This document shows positions 50,588-59,201 of a stretch of 64,000 nucleotides of DNA, one piece after another. Location: NCBI GenBank assembly GCA_009773355.1, contig WRPG01000019.1, positions 106,888 to 170,887 on the forward strand. Direction: 5' to 3'. How positions within the stretch are numbered: position 1 is the first letter of the stretch; each line of letters opens with the position of its first letter. Under the pieces are notes generated by a model. The model saw only the letters and a list, made by a program, of their open reading frames with translations. It did not search any database and was not told the origin of the DNA. The translations under genes and the position numbers were made by a program. This stretch comes from Limisphaerales bacterium (GTDB lineage Bacteria; Verrucomicrobiota; Verrucomicrobiia; Limisphaerales; SXTU01).

Positions 50588-51925
50588 ATGAAGTCCAACC
50601 TCCCCCAACCCCGTCGTTCGTTCCTCAAACAACTCGGCACCGCCGCCTTCGCCGCGCCGTTCGTCACGCGCGGTTTGCTGGCCGCATCGCCGAATGAGGC
50701 CGTGCGCCACGCCAGCTTTGGCGCAGCGGGCATGGCGGGCGCGGATTGGGGCGCGATCACCAGTCACAAGGCGGTCAAGTTTGTCGCGGTCGCCGAGGTG
50801 GACCTCGCGCGCGCCGAGGCCGCGAAGAAGAAATTTCCCGAGCTGAAGGTCTATCAGGACTGGCGCGAGATGCTCGACAAGGAGCACAAGAATCTCGACT
50901 GCGTGAACGTCTCCACGCCGGACCACATGCACGCGCCGATGGGCATGAGCGCGATGCAGCTTGGCCTGCACGTCTATGGCCAGAAGCCGCTCACGCATGA
51001 CGTGTATGAGTCCCGCCGCCTGACGGAGGTGGCCCGCGAGAAGAAGCTGGTCACGCAGATGGGCATCCAGGTGCATTCGAGCTACGAGTATCGCGTGGCG
51101 GTGCAGCTCGTGCAGTCCGGCGTGGTCGGCAAGATCAAGGAGGTCCACACCTGGAGCAGCAAGAAGTGGGGCGACCCCGCGCCGCGTCCGGAGAACAACG
51201 ACCCGGTGCCGGCGAACTTGAACTGGGACGCGTGGCTCGGCGTGGTTGCCGTGCGGCCTTACATCGGCGGCGGTTACTATCATCCCGGCAACTGGCGCAA
51301 GCGGCTCGATTTCGGCACCGGCACGTTCGGCGACATGGGCTGCCACATCTACGACCCGGTCTTCAAGGCGCTCGGCGTCACCGCGCCGCTCACCGTGCGC
51401 AGCGAGGGACCGAAGCCGAACGAGCACAACTGGGCCAACGACGCCATCGTCCACTACGTCTTCCCCGGCACGCCGTTCACGGACGGCAAGACGGTGAAGG
51501 TGGTGTGGTATGACGGCAGCCAGCGCCCGCCGGCGGACATCGTCGCGCTGCTGGGCAAGGTGAAGCAGCCCGAGCAAGGCTCCATCTTCATCGGCACCAA
51601 GGGCGTGATGGTGCTGCCGCACGTCGGCAAGCCGATTCTGCTGCCGGAGGAGAATTACCAGGGCTTCGCGCTGCCCAAGCTGGAGCCGGTCAACCACTGG
51701 CACTCGTTCGTCGAGGCCGTGCGCGGCAACGGCAAGACCTCCGCGAACTTCGACTACGCCGGCCCGCTCACGGAGACGATCCTGCTCGGCGGCATCGCGT
51801 CGCGCTTCCCGCAGACGACGCTGGAATGGGATGTGAAGTCGCTGACGTTCAAGAACGTGAAGGCGGCGAACCAGTTCGTGCGGCGCACCTACCGCAAGGG
51901 CTGGGAAGTGAAGGGGCTGAGCTGA
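50588..51925 (+). CDS. Tat-exported Gfo/Idh/MocA-family oxidoreductase
   Basis: 445 residues from the ATG at 50588. A twin-arginine signal opens it (QPRRSFLKQLGTAAFAAPFV). The Rossmann core follows but its glycine motif is weak (SFGAAGMAGADWG). The catalytic-type lysine is in GQKPLTHDVYESRRL, equivalent to the EKP motif, and a late LEPVNHWHSFVEAVRGNGK closes the barrel. These exported members bind NAD(P) tightly and oxidise sugars, often at C3, which suits the DUF1080 hydrolases encoded elsewhere in the window. Convergent with the altronate dehydratase gene. Confidence 0.9.
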   Translation: MKSNLPQPRRSFLKQLGTAAFAAPFVTRGLLAASPNEAVRHASFGAAGMAGADWGAITSHKAVKFVAVAEVDLARAEAAKKKFPELKVYQDWREMLDKEHKNLDCVNVSTPDHMHAPMGMSAMQLGLHVYGQKPLTHDVYESRRLTEVAREKKLVTQMGIQVHSSYEYRVAVQLVQSGVVGKIKEVHTWSSKKWGDPAPRPENNDPVPANLNWDAWLGVVAVRPYIGGGYYHPGNWRKRLDFGTGTFGDMGCHIYDPVFKALGVTAPLTVRSEGPKPNEHNWANDAIVHYVFPGTPFTDGKTVKVVWYDGSQRPPADIVALLGKVKQPEQGSIFIGTKGVMVLPHVGKPILLPEENYQGFALPKLEPVNHWHSFVEAVRGNGKTSANFDYAGPLTETILLGGIASRFPQTTLEWDVKSLTFKNVKAANQFVRRTYRKGWEVKGLS

Positions 51926-52040
51926 AGCTGGGAGCGCGGGCGTCCCGCCCGCTGCGGCGACGGCGGCAGAAGGACGCCTGGCTTAACCCGAAGCGAAATC
52001 GGCGCTGGTGGCTTGCTGCGGCTCGGAGCGCCGCGCTCCT

Positions 52041-53588
52041 TCAGAACTGCGCCCCCTGCAGCCACGGGGCGAACTCGTCATCGCCAAGGCCGGCGAGTTC
52101 GCTCTTGGTTTTCTTGCCGCTCGCGACGGCGATGATCTCCTCGAAGATGCGCTGGCCGACCTGTTCCACCGTTTCCGTTCCGTCGAGGATGGTGCCGGCG
52201 TTGAGGTCCATATCCTCGATCATGTGGTTGTAGATGGCGGTGTTGGTCGCGACCTTGATGCACGGCGAGGGCTTGCAGCCATACACGCTGCCGCGCCCGG
52301 TGGTGAAGACACCGATGTTGCAGCCGCCGCTGACCAGGCCGGTCATGCTCACCGGATCGTAGCCAGGCGTGTCCATGAAGCCGAAGCCGGGCGTGGTGAT
52401 TTCCTCCGCGTAGGCATAAACGGCGGCGAGCGGCGATTGGCCGCCCTTCGCGACCGCGCCCAGGCTCTTCTCGTAAATCGTCGTGAGGCCGCCCTCCTTG
52501 TTCCCGTAGCTCGGGTTGTTGTCAATCGAGCCGCCGTTGGCGCGCGCGTAGGCTTCCCACCAGTGGATGAGGTCCACAATCTTCTGCCCTACGTCGCGCG
52601 ACACGGCGCGGCGCGTGAGCAGGTGCTCGGCCCCGTAAATCTCCGGCGTCTCGGCAAGCACGCTGGTGCCGCCGTAGCGAACGAGTTCGTCCGAGGCGAC
52701 GCCAAGCGCGGGATTCGCGGTGATGCCGCTGTTGCCATCGGAGCCGCCGCAGTTCTCGGCGAGGATGAGCTTGGAAATGGGCTGCGACGTGCGCTTCAGC
52801 GCGTTGGCGGCGGGCAGCAGTTTCGCAATGGCGGCGGCGGCGGCCTCGACGGTTTTGCGGACGCCACCGGAGTTTTGGATGGTGAGGAAGGTCGGCGGTG
52901 CCTCGCCCGCGAGGGGTTGCGACAGCTTGTGCGCTTCCGCGACGAGGTGGACCTGGTTCACCTCGCAGCCCAGGCCGATCATCACGTAGCCCGCGATGTT
53001 CGGGTGCCGCGCGATGCCGGCGGTGACGCGCTGGAGGAGTTGGTGCGGCTCGCCCGGCTGGATGCCACAGCCGATCTTGTGCGCGAAGGGGACAACGCCA
53101 TCAATGCCGGGAAAGTCCCGCGCGAAGTCCGGCCCCTTGAAGCGGTCGGCCACATAGCGCGAGACGCCGGCGGAACAGTTCACGGTGGAGATGACGGCGA
53201 GGTAGTTGCGCGTGCCGGCCTTGCCCGTCGGGCGCGCGTAGCCCTGGAAGGAACGCATCTCCGCCGCCGGCCGATACGCCACGGGCCGCGCGTCCACGCC
53301 GAACGCGTAGTCGCGCCCGAAGTCCCGCAGCTCGACGTTGTGCGTGTGGACGTGCTCGCCGGGCAGGATGCGGCCCTTCGCGAAGCCGATGGTCTGGCCG
53401 TATTTCGTGACCGGCGCGCCGTCGGCGATTTCAGCCACGGCGATCTTGTGGCCCGGCGGGATGCCCTTCGCCGTCTTGATCCGCAGCGCGCCGCCCTCCA
53501 GTTCCACGCCCGGCTTCAGCGGGCGTTTCACCACCACCACATTGTCGGCGGAATGCAGGCGCAGCGTCACGTCTTCGAGTTTCAGCAT
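52041..53588 (-). CDS. uxaA: Altronate dehydratase family (UxaA) protein
   Basis: 515 residues, both halves fused: an N-terminal SAF domain (about 1-95, ending EHVHTHNVELRDF) and the D-galactarate/altronate dehydratase core. Motifs: GYARPTGKAGTRNYLAVIST, HKIGCGIQ, MIGLGCEVNQ, LAENCGGSDGNSGITANPA, DTPGYDPVSMTGLVSGGCNI and GRGSVYGCKPSPCIKVATN. The Cys residues in these motifs are likely iron-binding. Expected reaction: D-altronate to 2-keto-3-deoxygluconate in hexuronate breakdown; galactarate or another aldonate is possible. No other uxa gene is adjacent. Confidence 0.93.
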   Translation of the reverse strand: MLKLEDVTLRLHSADNVVVVKRPLKPGVELEGGALRIKTAKGIPPGHKIAVAEIADGAPVTKYGQTIGFAKGRILPGEHVHTHNVELRDFGRDYAFGVDARPVAYRPAAEMRSFQGYARPTGKAGTRNYLAVISTVNCSAGVSRYVADRFKGPDFARDFPGIDGVVPFAHKIGCGIQPGEPHQLLQRVTAGIARHPNIAGYVMIGLGCEVNQVHLVAEAHKLSQPLAGEAPPTFLTIQNSGGVRKTVEAAAAAIAKLLPAANALKRTSQPISKLILAENCGGSDGNSGITANPALGVASDELVRYGGTSVLAETPEIYGAEHLLTRRAVSRDVGQKIVDLIHWWEAYARANGGSIDNNPSYGNKEGGLTTIYEKSLGAVAKGGQSPLAAVYAYAEEITTPGFGFMDTPGYDPVSMTGLVSGGCNIGVFTTGRGSVYGCKPSPCIKVATNTAIYNHMIEDMDLNAGTILDGTETVEQVGQRIFEEIIAVASGKKTKSELAGLGDDEFAPWLQGAQF

Positions 53589-53686
53589 GGGGCGAGCGTA
53601 ACAGCGGGACGCACGGCTTCAAGCGCCGCGAACCCGCCCGATCATTTACCCCGTGCGGCGCGCGCCAGGAGGAGGCCGCCTCACCG

Positions 53687-55060
53687 TCACTCGTAGCGCA
53701 GCGCCTGGATGGGATTGAGCTTCGCCGCCTTGAACGCCGGAAACAGGCCCGCGAGGACGCCGATGGCCACGCTGAAGCCAAAGGCCATCGCCATGGCCTC
53801 GAACGTGACGATGGGGGTGTTGCCGGTGGGCGAGAGCGAGGCGAGGAAGCGCACCAGCAGATTGGCCGCCACGAGTCCGGCCAGCCCGCCGATGATGGCG
53901 ATGACCACGGCCTCGACGAGGATTTGTGTGAACACGTCGAGGAACGTCGCGCCGATGGCCTTGCGGATGCCGATCTCGCGCACGCGCTCGGTGATGCTCG
54001 CCAGCATGATGTTCATGATGCCGATGCCGCCGACCAGCAGGCTGATCGCCGAGATGATGCCGCCGCTCATGCGCGCGTTGCGGATGGCCTGGTCCACGCT
54101 CTCGATGTTCCCCTCCTGCGTGGAGAAGCTGAAATCCTCGATGCCGTTGTGCGTGGTGAGCAGGACGTTCTTGGCCTGCTGCAAGGCATCCTCCATCTGG
54201 CTGAGGTCTTCCACCTTGAAATCAATATCGGTCAGCGTGGGATCGGGGACGTTGCCTGTGCCCGACGCGGCGCGGAAGCGGAGCCACATGGTGTTCATCG
54301 GACAATAGACCGTCCGGTTCTTGCGGTCGAAGGCCCAGCCGCTGCGCGAGCCGCCGCCACCGTAGCCGGGCCGGCCGCGCGCCACGGCCTGCTTCTGCGC
54401 GGCCTCGTCTGGATGCTCGCGCGCCCACTCGCGCTTCTTCCGGTCCTGGTCGCTCTCGTAGTGCTCGAACATGCCAACGATGGTGAAGGTCTGGCCGTTG
54501 ATCTGCACCCGCTCGCCAATGGGAATGACTTCGCGGCCCAGTTGCTCCGGCGAGCCGAACAGGTCGTCGCGAATCGCCGTGCCGATGACGATGACGGCAT
54601 GGGCGTTGGCCTCGTCCACGTCGTTGAAAAAACGCCCGTGCTCCAGGTTGTGCAGGTTCATCTCGATCACCACCGGCCACACGCCGACGAACTCCGATGG
54701 CCGCGTGCGCTTGTCGCCGCGTGAGATGGTGACGCGCTCCAGCGCCATCTCGGGCGAAACCATGCGGATGAGCGGTGCGCTGCGCTGGAGCGCCTCCACG
54801 TCGCGCATCGTCCGCCCGCGCGCCTGATCGGACAGATGACTTTGCCACGTCGGCACGGGAGCCTCGCGGGTGAGCACCTTGTCGAGGCCGCCGAGCGCGA
54901 TCATCGCCTCCTTCATGCCATGCTCCATGCCCTTCACAATGGCGGACATGGCGATGAGGCTGGAGACGCCGAGGATGATGCCGAGCATCGTCAGCAACGA
55001 ACGGAACTTGTGCGCCCAGATTTCGCGCAGGCCGACGAGGATGGCGTTCAGCAGGGACAC
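53687..55060 (-). CDS. MacB-type ABC transporter permease, second copy
   Basis: 457 residues from a GTG at 55060 with AAGGA four bases upstream; that Shine-Dalgarno lies in the hexamer repeat before it. Topology: N-terminal helix (HKFRSLLTMLGIILGVSSLI), a periplasmic domain about 45-310, and three C-terminal helices of the FtsX domain (SLLVGGIGIMNIMLASITER). It has no ATPase domain; the ATPase is encoded at 56798. It is a close paralogue of the permease upstream (the segments FRSLLTMLGIILGVSSL and ITERVREIGIRKAIGATF are shared), so the pair likely arose by tandem duplication. Terminal gene of the operon. Confidence 0.92.
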   Translation of the reverse strand: MSLLNAILVGLREIWAHKFRSLLTMLGIILGVSSLIAMSAIVKGMEHGMKEAMIALGGLDKVLTREAPVPTWQSHLSDQARGRTMRDVEALQRSAPLIRMVSPEMALERVTISRGDKRTRPSEFVGVWPVVIEMNLHNLEHGRFFNDVDEANAHAVIVIGTAIRDDLFGSPEQLGREVIPIGERVQINGQTFTIVGMFEHYESDQDRKKREWAREHPDEAAQKQAVARGRPGYGGGGSRSGWAFDRKNRTVYCPMNTMWLRFRAASGTGNVPDPTLTDIDFKVEDLSQMEDALQQAKNVLLTTHNGIEDFSFSTQEGNIESVDQAIRNARMSGGIISAISLLVGGIGIMNIMLASITERVREIGIRKAIGATFLDVFTQILVEAVVIAIIGGLAGLVAANLLVRFLASLSPTGNTPIVTFEAMAMAFGFSVAIGVLAGLFPAFKAAKLNPIQALRYE

Positions 55061-55168
55061 TTTCCTTCTTACTCGTAATCCTACTCTTAATCCTAATCCT
55101 GCTCCTCCCTTGTTTCGCGAGCTGGGGGATTAGGAGCAGGATTAAGATTAGGATTAAGAGAGGGAAAG
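55061..55168. repeat. Inverted hexamer array between the two permease genes
   Basis: Six-base units AATCCT ACTCTT AATCCT AATCCT GCTCCT face ATTAGG AGCAGG ATTAAG ATTAGG ATTAAG, so the transcript can form a long stem between the two coding regions. The outer ends (CTTTCC / GGAAAG) pair as well and contain the start-side AAGGA of the downstream gene. Confidence 0.85.
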
Positions 55169-56614
55169 TTACTCATACCGCAGCGCCTGAATCGGGTTGA
55201 GCTTGGCCGCCTTGAACGCGGGGAAGAGGCCCGCGAGGATGCCCACCGCCACGCTGAAGCCGAACGCGAGCAGCATGCTCTCCATCGTGATGACCGGCGT
55301 GTTCTCGGTCGGGGACATGGCCACGAGGAGCTTCACCAGCATGTTCGAGGTGAACAAGCCGGCCAGCCCGCCGATGATGGCGATGACCACGCTCTCGACG
55401 AGGATTTGCGTGAACACGTCGAAGAAGGTCGCGCCGATGGCCTTGCGGATGCCGATCTCGCGCACGCGCTCGGTGATGCTGGCGAGCATGATGTTCATGA
55501 TGCCGATGCCGCCCACCAAGAGGCTGATCGCCGAGATGATGCCGCCGCTCATGCGGGCGTTGCTGATCGCCTGCGTGATGCCCTCGGACCAGTTCTCCTG
55601 CGTGCGGAACGAGAAGTCCTCGATGCCCTTGTGGGTGTGGAGCATCACGTTCTTCGCCTGCTGGAGCGCCTCGTCCATCTTGTCAATGTCCGCAATCTTG
55701 ATCGAGAGCGTCGAGAGGCGCGGATCGGGAACGAACTCCGCCGTGCTGCCGGAGGTGCTGCTGGCGCTGGAGCCGCTGCTCCGGCTGTAGCTGCCGGAAC
55801 CGGCCCCGGAAACGCCGGTGGCCGCGCGGAACCGCAGCCACATCGTGTTCAGCGGGATATAGACCGTGTTGTTCTTCAGGTCGAAGACGAAGCCGCCGCT
55901 GCGGCTGCTGCCCTTGCTGCTGCCGAAGCCCTTGCTCCGCTCCGGGCCGCCCTTCGGCTCCGGCGGCTTGTCCTTCGCCAGCTCGCGCGCCTTCTTGTCC
56001 TGCTCGGCCTCATAGTGCTCGAACATCCCGATGATCTTGAAGCGCTGGTTGTTGATGTTCACGAACTCGCCGATGGGAATGATCTCGCGCCCGATCTGCT
56101 CCGGCGAGCCGAACAGCGCGTTGCGCACCGCCGTGCCGATGACGCACACGTTGCGCGCGTTCTCGTCGTCAATCTCGTTGAACATCCGCCCGTGGGCCAT
56201 GACGTGCTGGTTCAACTCAACGGCGTTGGGCCAGGTGCCGATGAAGTTCCACGGGCTGATGCTCTTGCCCAGCCGGGTCATGGTGATGTTCCGCGTGCGC
56301 ATCTCGGGCACGACCATCGTGATGAGCGGCGCGCTGCGCAGGAGCGCGTGAACGTCGCCCATCGTGGTGCCCACGGCCTGGTCGGCCATGTGCTGCTGCC
56401 ACACGGGAATGTCCTGCTCCTCGACGCGCACTTTCTCCAGGCCGCCAATGGCGATGAGCGCCTCCTTCATGCCGTTCTCCATGCCCTTCACCAGTGCGGA
56501 CATGGCCACCAGGCTCGACACGCCGAGGATGATGCCCAGCATCGTGAGCAGGGAGCGGAACTTGTTCGCCCAGATTTCCTTGAAGCCGACGGCGATGGCG
56601 TTGAGGGGGTTCAT
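55169..56614 (-). CDS. MacB-type ABC transporter permease, first copy
   Basis: 481 residues from the ATG at 56614 (MNPLNAIAVGFKEIWANKFR). Same plan as the second copy: one N-terminal helix, a large periplasmic domain, and three C-terminal helices with the FtsX signature. It differs by a Ser/Gly-rich insertion (GSGSYSRSSGSSASSTSGST) in the periplasmic domain and a Lys-rich stretch before it. With the ATPase and the adaptor it should form a MacAB-like or lipoprotein-type exporter spanning the inner membrane. A perfect palindrome lies 8 bases before its start codon. Confidence 0.93.
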   Translation of the reverse strand: MNPLNAIAVGFKEIWANKFRSLLTMLGIILGVSSLVAMSALVKGMENGMKEALIAIGGLEKVRVEEQDIPVWQQHMADQAVGTTMGDVHALLRSAPLITMVVPEMRTRNITMTRLGKSISPWNFIGTWPNAVELNQHVMAHGRMFNEIDDENARNVCVIGTAVRNALFGSPEQIGREIIPIGEFVNINNQRFKIIGMFEHYEAEQDKKARELAKDKPPEPKGGPERSKGFGSSKGSSRSGGFVFDLKNNTVYIPLNTMWLRFRAATGVSGAGSGSYSRSSGSSASSTSGSTAEFVPDPRLSTLSIKIADIDKMDEALQQAKNVMLHTHKGIEDFSFRTQENWSEGITQAISNARMSGGIISAISLLVGGIGIMNIMLASITERVREIGIRKAIGATFFDVFTQILVESVVIAIIGGLAGLFTSNMLVKLLVAMSPTENTPVITMESMLLAFGFSVAVGILAGLFPAFKAAKLNPIQALRYE

Positions 56615-56622
56615 GGCGGGGT

Positions 56623-56689
56623 GGAGCGCCGGTGTCCAACCGGCGCGTGGCAATCAAACATGAGCGCGCCGGTTGGACACCGGCGCTCC
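56623..56689. repeat. Perfect GGAGCGCCGGTGTCC palindrome before the permease start
   Basis: 25-base arms at 56623-56647 and 56665-56689 match completely, 17-base spacer. Same family as the element inside the fusion gene (40920-40987). In the transcript it would fold immediately upstream of the permease ATG and could influence its translation. Confidence 0.9.
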
Positions 56690-56760
56690 GCAAAAAAGGC
56701 GGAACTCGACGTGTCAAATCTCGCCCACCGACTCACCGCGCACCGAACACGTAGCGCTGG

Positions 56761-56799
56761 GCATTGATTGGTCATTGCGTCATTGGGCATTGGACATTC
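56761..56799. repeat. Single-sided CATTG heptamer array
   Basis: GCATTGATTGGTCATTGCG and GTCATTG GGCATTG GACATTC: units of the same family as 25035-25086, starting at the ATPase stop codon and running downstream on the minus strand. No inverted partner nearby. Confidence 0.65.
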
Positions 56800-57532
56800 A
56801 GTTTTGCTGGCTGCCGACGGCGAATTTGGGTCCGTCGTGCTGGCCGGACAGCTTGGCGTCCACGTTCTTGGAAATCTTGCCGTCGCGAATCTCGATCTTG
56901 CGCGGCGTGACGGCGGCGATTTCCGGGTCGTGCGTCACGAGTGCGATGGTGCTGCCCTTCAGGCTTAGGTCGTGGAAGAGCTTCAGAATCGTCTCGCCCG
57001 TGTGCGAGTCAAGGTTGCCGGTCGGCTCGTCGGCGAAGACAATTTTCGGGCTGTTGACCAGCGCCCGGGCGATGGCGGCGCGCTGCTGCTGGCCGCCGGA
57101 GAGCTGCATGGGCCGATGCTTGGCGCGGTTATCCATCTCGACGAGCCTGAGCGCGTCCATCGCGCGCTCACGGCGTTCGCGGGAGCTGCACCCGGCATAG
57201 ACCATCGGCAGCTCGACGTTTTGGAGGACGTTGAGCTTGGGCAACAGGTTGAAGAACTGGAAGACGAACCCGATCTTCTGGTTGCGAATGCGCGCCAGCT
57301 CGCGCGCCGAGGCGCTGCCGATTTCCATGCCGTCGAGCTTGATGCTGCCCTTGGAAGGCGAGTCGAGACAGCCGAGGATGTGCATGAGCGTGGACTTGCC
57401 GCTGCCGGAGGGGCCGATGATGGAGATAAACTCGCCGGGGTTGATGTCGAGGTCCACGTTGTCGAGCGCGCGGATTTCCTCACCACCGAGATGGTAGATC
57501 TTGCTGACGCCGCGTAGTTCGATAAGGGCCAT
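56798..57532 (-). CDS. ABC transporter ATP-binding protein (MacB/LolD type)
   Basis: 244 residues, a complete nucleotide-binding domain: Walker A GPSGSGKS at 40-47, Q-loop in GFVFQFFNLLPKLN, signature LSGGQQQRAAIARAL, Walker B VFADEPTGNLDS and switch His in VTHDPEIAA. The LDSHTGETILKLFHDL section is typical of the MacB/LolD/FtsE branch. It powers the two permeases encoded downstream. It starts 11 bases after the adaptor stop on the same strand, so adaptor, ATPase and permeases form one operon. Confidence 0.96.
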   Translation of the reverse strand: MALIELRGVSKIYHLGGEEIRALDNVDLDINPGEFISIIGPSGSGKSTLMHILGCLDSPSKGSIKLDGMEIGSASARELARIRNQKIGFVFQFFNLLPKLNVLQNVELPMVYAGCSSRERRERAMDALRLVEMDNRAKHRPMQLSGGQQQRAAIARALVNSPKIVFADEPTGNLDSHTGETILKLFHDLSLKGSTIALVTHDPEIAAVTPRKIEIRDGKISKNVDAKLSGQHDGPKFAVGSQQN

Positions 57533-57543
57533 TCGTGGTTTGT

Positions 57544-59106
57544 TTATTGACCGGGCGGGCCACGGCGCTCGCCGCCGCCGCTGCCGGAAGTGCGTGAACC
57601 GCCGGAGCCGCCTTTACTGCCGCCCTCCCCACCTTTGCCGCTGCTGGCACCGTTGCCGCCTTTGGAACCGCCCTTGCCTTCGCCGCCTTTGCCGCTCTTG
57701 CCACCCTTGGCGGCCGCACCGAAGGCCTGTTGCACCTTGCCGACTTCATCCGCCGGCGTGACGAGCGATACGGTTTCGCCGCCCTGCAAGCCCTTCGTCA
57801 CTTCCGCATAGTCGTAGTCCGTCACGCCAATGAGAATCGGCGCGCGGGCGAACTTGTCGTCCTGCTTCACATACACGAAGCGATCGCCTTGATCGCTGAA
57901 GACGGCGGCCAGCGGGACGGCCAGCACGTTGTCGGCGGCCTGGAGCGGGATGGTGAGGTTCGCCGTCATGCCCGGGCGCACGCCGGACTTCTCGTCGTTC
58001 CTCACGATGATGCGGGTGGAAAAGCCCTTGATGCCGTTCTTGATGGTCGCCTGCGGCGCGATGCGATCCACGCGGCCGAAGAGCTTCAGCCCAGCGACGG
58101 CTTCGACCTCGATCTGCACCTTCTGGTTCACCGTCATGCGCGTCACGTCGGCCTGGTTGATGTGCGCGTTGATGATCAGCTCGCTGAGGTCGGCGATGGT
58201 GAGCACCTCGGTGCCGCTGTTGACGCCGCCGGAACCGGACACCGCCTGTCCGACGGAGACGGGGCGCGTGAGAATGGTGCAGTTGAAGGGCGCGGTGATC
58301 TTCGTCTTGGAAATCCGGTCCTCGACGAGCTGCAGCGCCTTGAGCGAGCGCTCGTAACTGTTGCGGGCGAGCGCGTGGTTGTTGCGGGCCAGGTCCACCT
58401 CGATCTTCGCGTTCTCCAGGACTTCCGACGCGAGGAGCTTGTCGTAATTGTTGCGGGCGAGCGCATGGTTGTTGCGCGCCTGGTCCAGCTCGGTCTTGGC
58501 GTTCTCGAAGACCTCCTTGGCGAGGAGCTTGTCCTCGAAGAGCTGCTTCGAGCGGTCGAAGTTGAGCTGCAACTTCTCGAGTGCGAGCCGGGCACCCTCG
58601 ATCTGCAGCTTGGCCGCCTCAATCTCCGTCTGGCGCTGGCTGCGGTCCAAGGGGAGCTTTTTCTCGAAGATCTGCTTGGTGCGGTCGTAGTCGAGCTGCA
58701 GTTTCTCGAGCGAGAGCCGGGCACCCTCGATCTGAAGCTTGGTAGCCTCGATTTCCGTCTGGCGCTGGCTGCGCTCGATCTGCAAGTCCGAGTCGTCGAG
58801 CGTGAAGAGGATGTCGCCCTTCTTGACCTTGTCGCCGAGGTCCACCGGCAGCCTGGCAATGCGTCCGCTCACCTCCGGCCGCACGGACACCTGCTCGGCA
58901 GGCGTGATTTCGCCGGCGGCGCTGATGGCGAAGCTGATATTGCGCGGCGTGACGACGGCGGTGGTGGGACGGCCGGATTTCTTCGCCGCATCCGCCTTCT
59001 CAGCCGTCTTCCAGAACGCGACCTTGTCCGGCCACTTTTGGTAGGCGTAGTAACCGCCACCGCCCAAGGTGCCGAGCACAACCAGCCAGACCAGCAAGCT
59101 CTTCAT
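57544..59106 (-). CDS. Membrane-fusion adaptor (MacA/HlyD type) with lengthened coiled coil
   Basis: 520 residues from the ATG at 59106 (LLVWLVVLGTLGGGGYYAY anchor). Domains in order: lipoyl half with VSVRPEVSGRIARLPVDLGD, coiled-coil hairpin, second lipoyl half (ITAPFNCTILTRPVSVGQAV), beta-barrel, and a Gly/Ser/Lys-rich tail (GKGGEGKGGSKGG). Two tandem duplications extend the hairpin: a 43-residue unit beginning RSQRQTEIEA, repeated 129 bases apart, and a 30-residue unit ending NNHALARN, 90 bases apart. The adaptor links the inner-membrane exporter to an outer-membrane channel, which is not encoded here. First gene of the operon. Confidence 0.93.
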   Translation of the reverse strand: MKSLLVWLVVLGTLGGGGYYAYQKWPDKVAFWKTAEKADAAKKSGRPTTAVVTPRNISFAISAAGEITPAEQVSVRPEVSGRIARLPVDLGDKVKKGDILFTLDDSDLQIERSQRQTEIEATKLQIEGARLSLEKLQLDYDRTKQIFEKKLPLDRSQRQTEIEAAKLQIEGARLALEKLQLNFDRSKQLFEDKLLAKEVFENAKTELDQARNNHALARNNYDKLLASEVLENAKIEVDLARNNHALARNSYERSLKALQLVEDRISKTKITAPFNCTILTRPVSVGQAVSGSGGVNSGTEVLTIADLSELIINAHINQADVTRMTVNQKVQIEVEAVAGLKLFGRVDRIAPQATIKNGIKGFSTRIIVRNDEKSGVRPGMTANLTIPLQAADNVLAVPLAAVFSDQGDRFVYVKQDDKFARAPILIGVTDYDYAEVTKGLQGGETVSLVTPADEVGKVQQAFGAAAKGGKSGKGGEGKGGSKGGNGASSGKGGEGGSKGGSGGSRTSGSGGGERRGPPGQ

Positions 59107-59201
59107 GTGTTGGGCCGAGACTAGGCCAACGCGGGAGGATTGCAAAGGGGGACGGCGAGTTTCACTGAGCAAAGTTTGCCCAGCCGGCAGCGGCAGCCGG
59201 G

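Noticed and set aside
51926..52040. Possible palindrome between the Gfo/Idh and altronate dehydratase genes
   Set aside because: Short GC-rich self-complementary bits are present but the arms do not pair convincingly.
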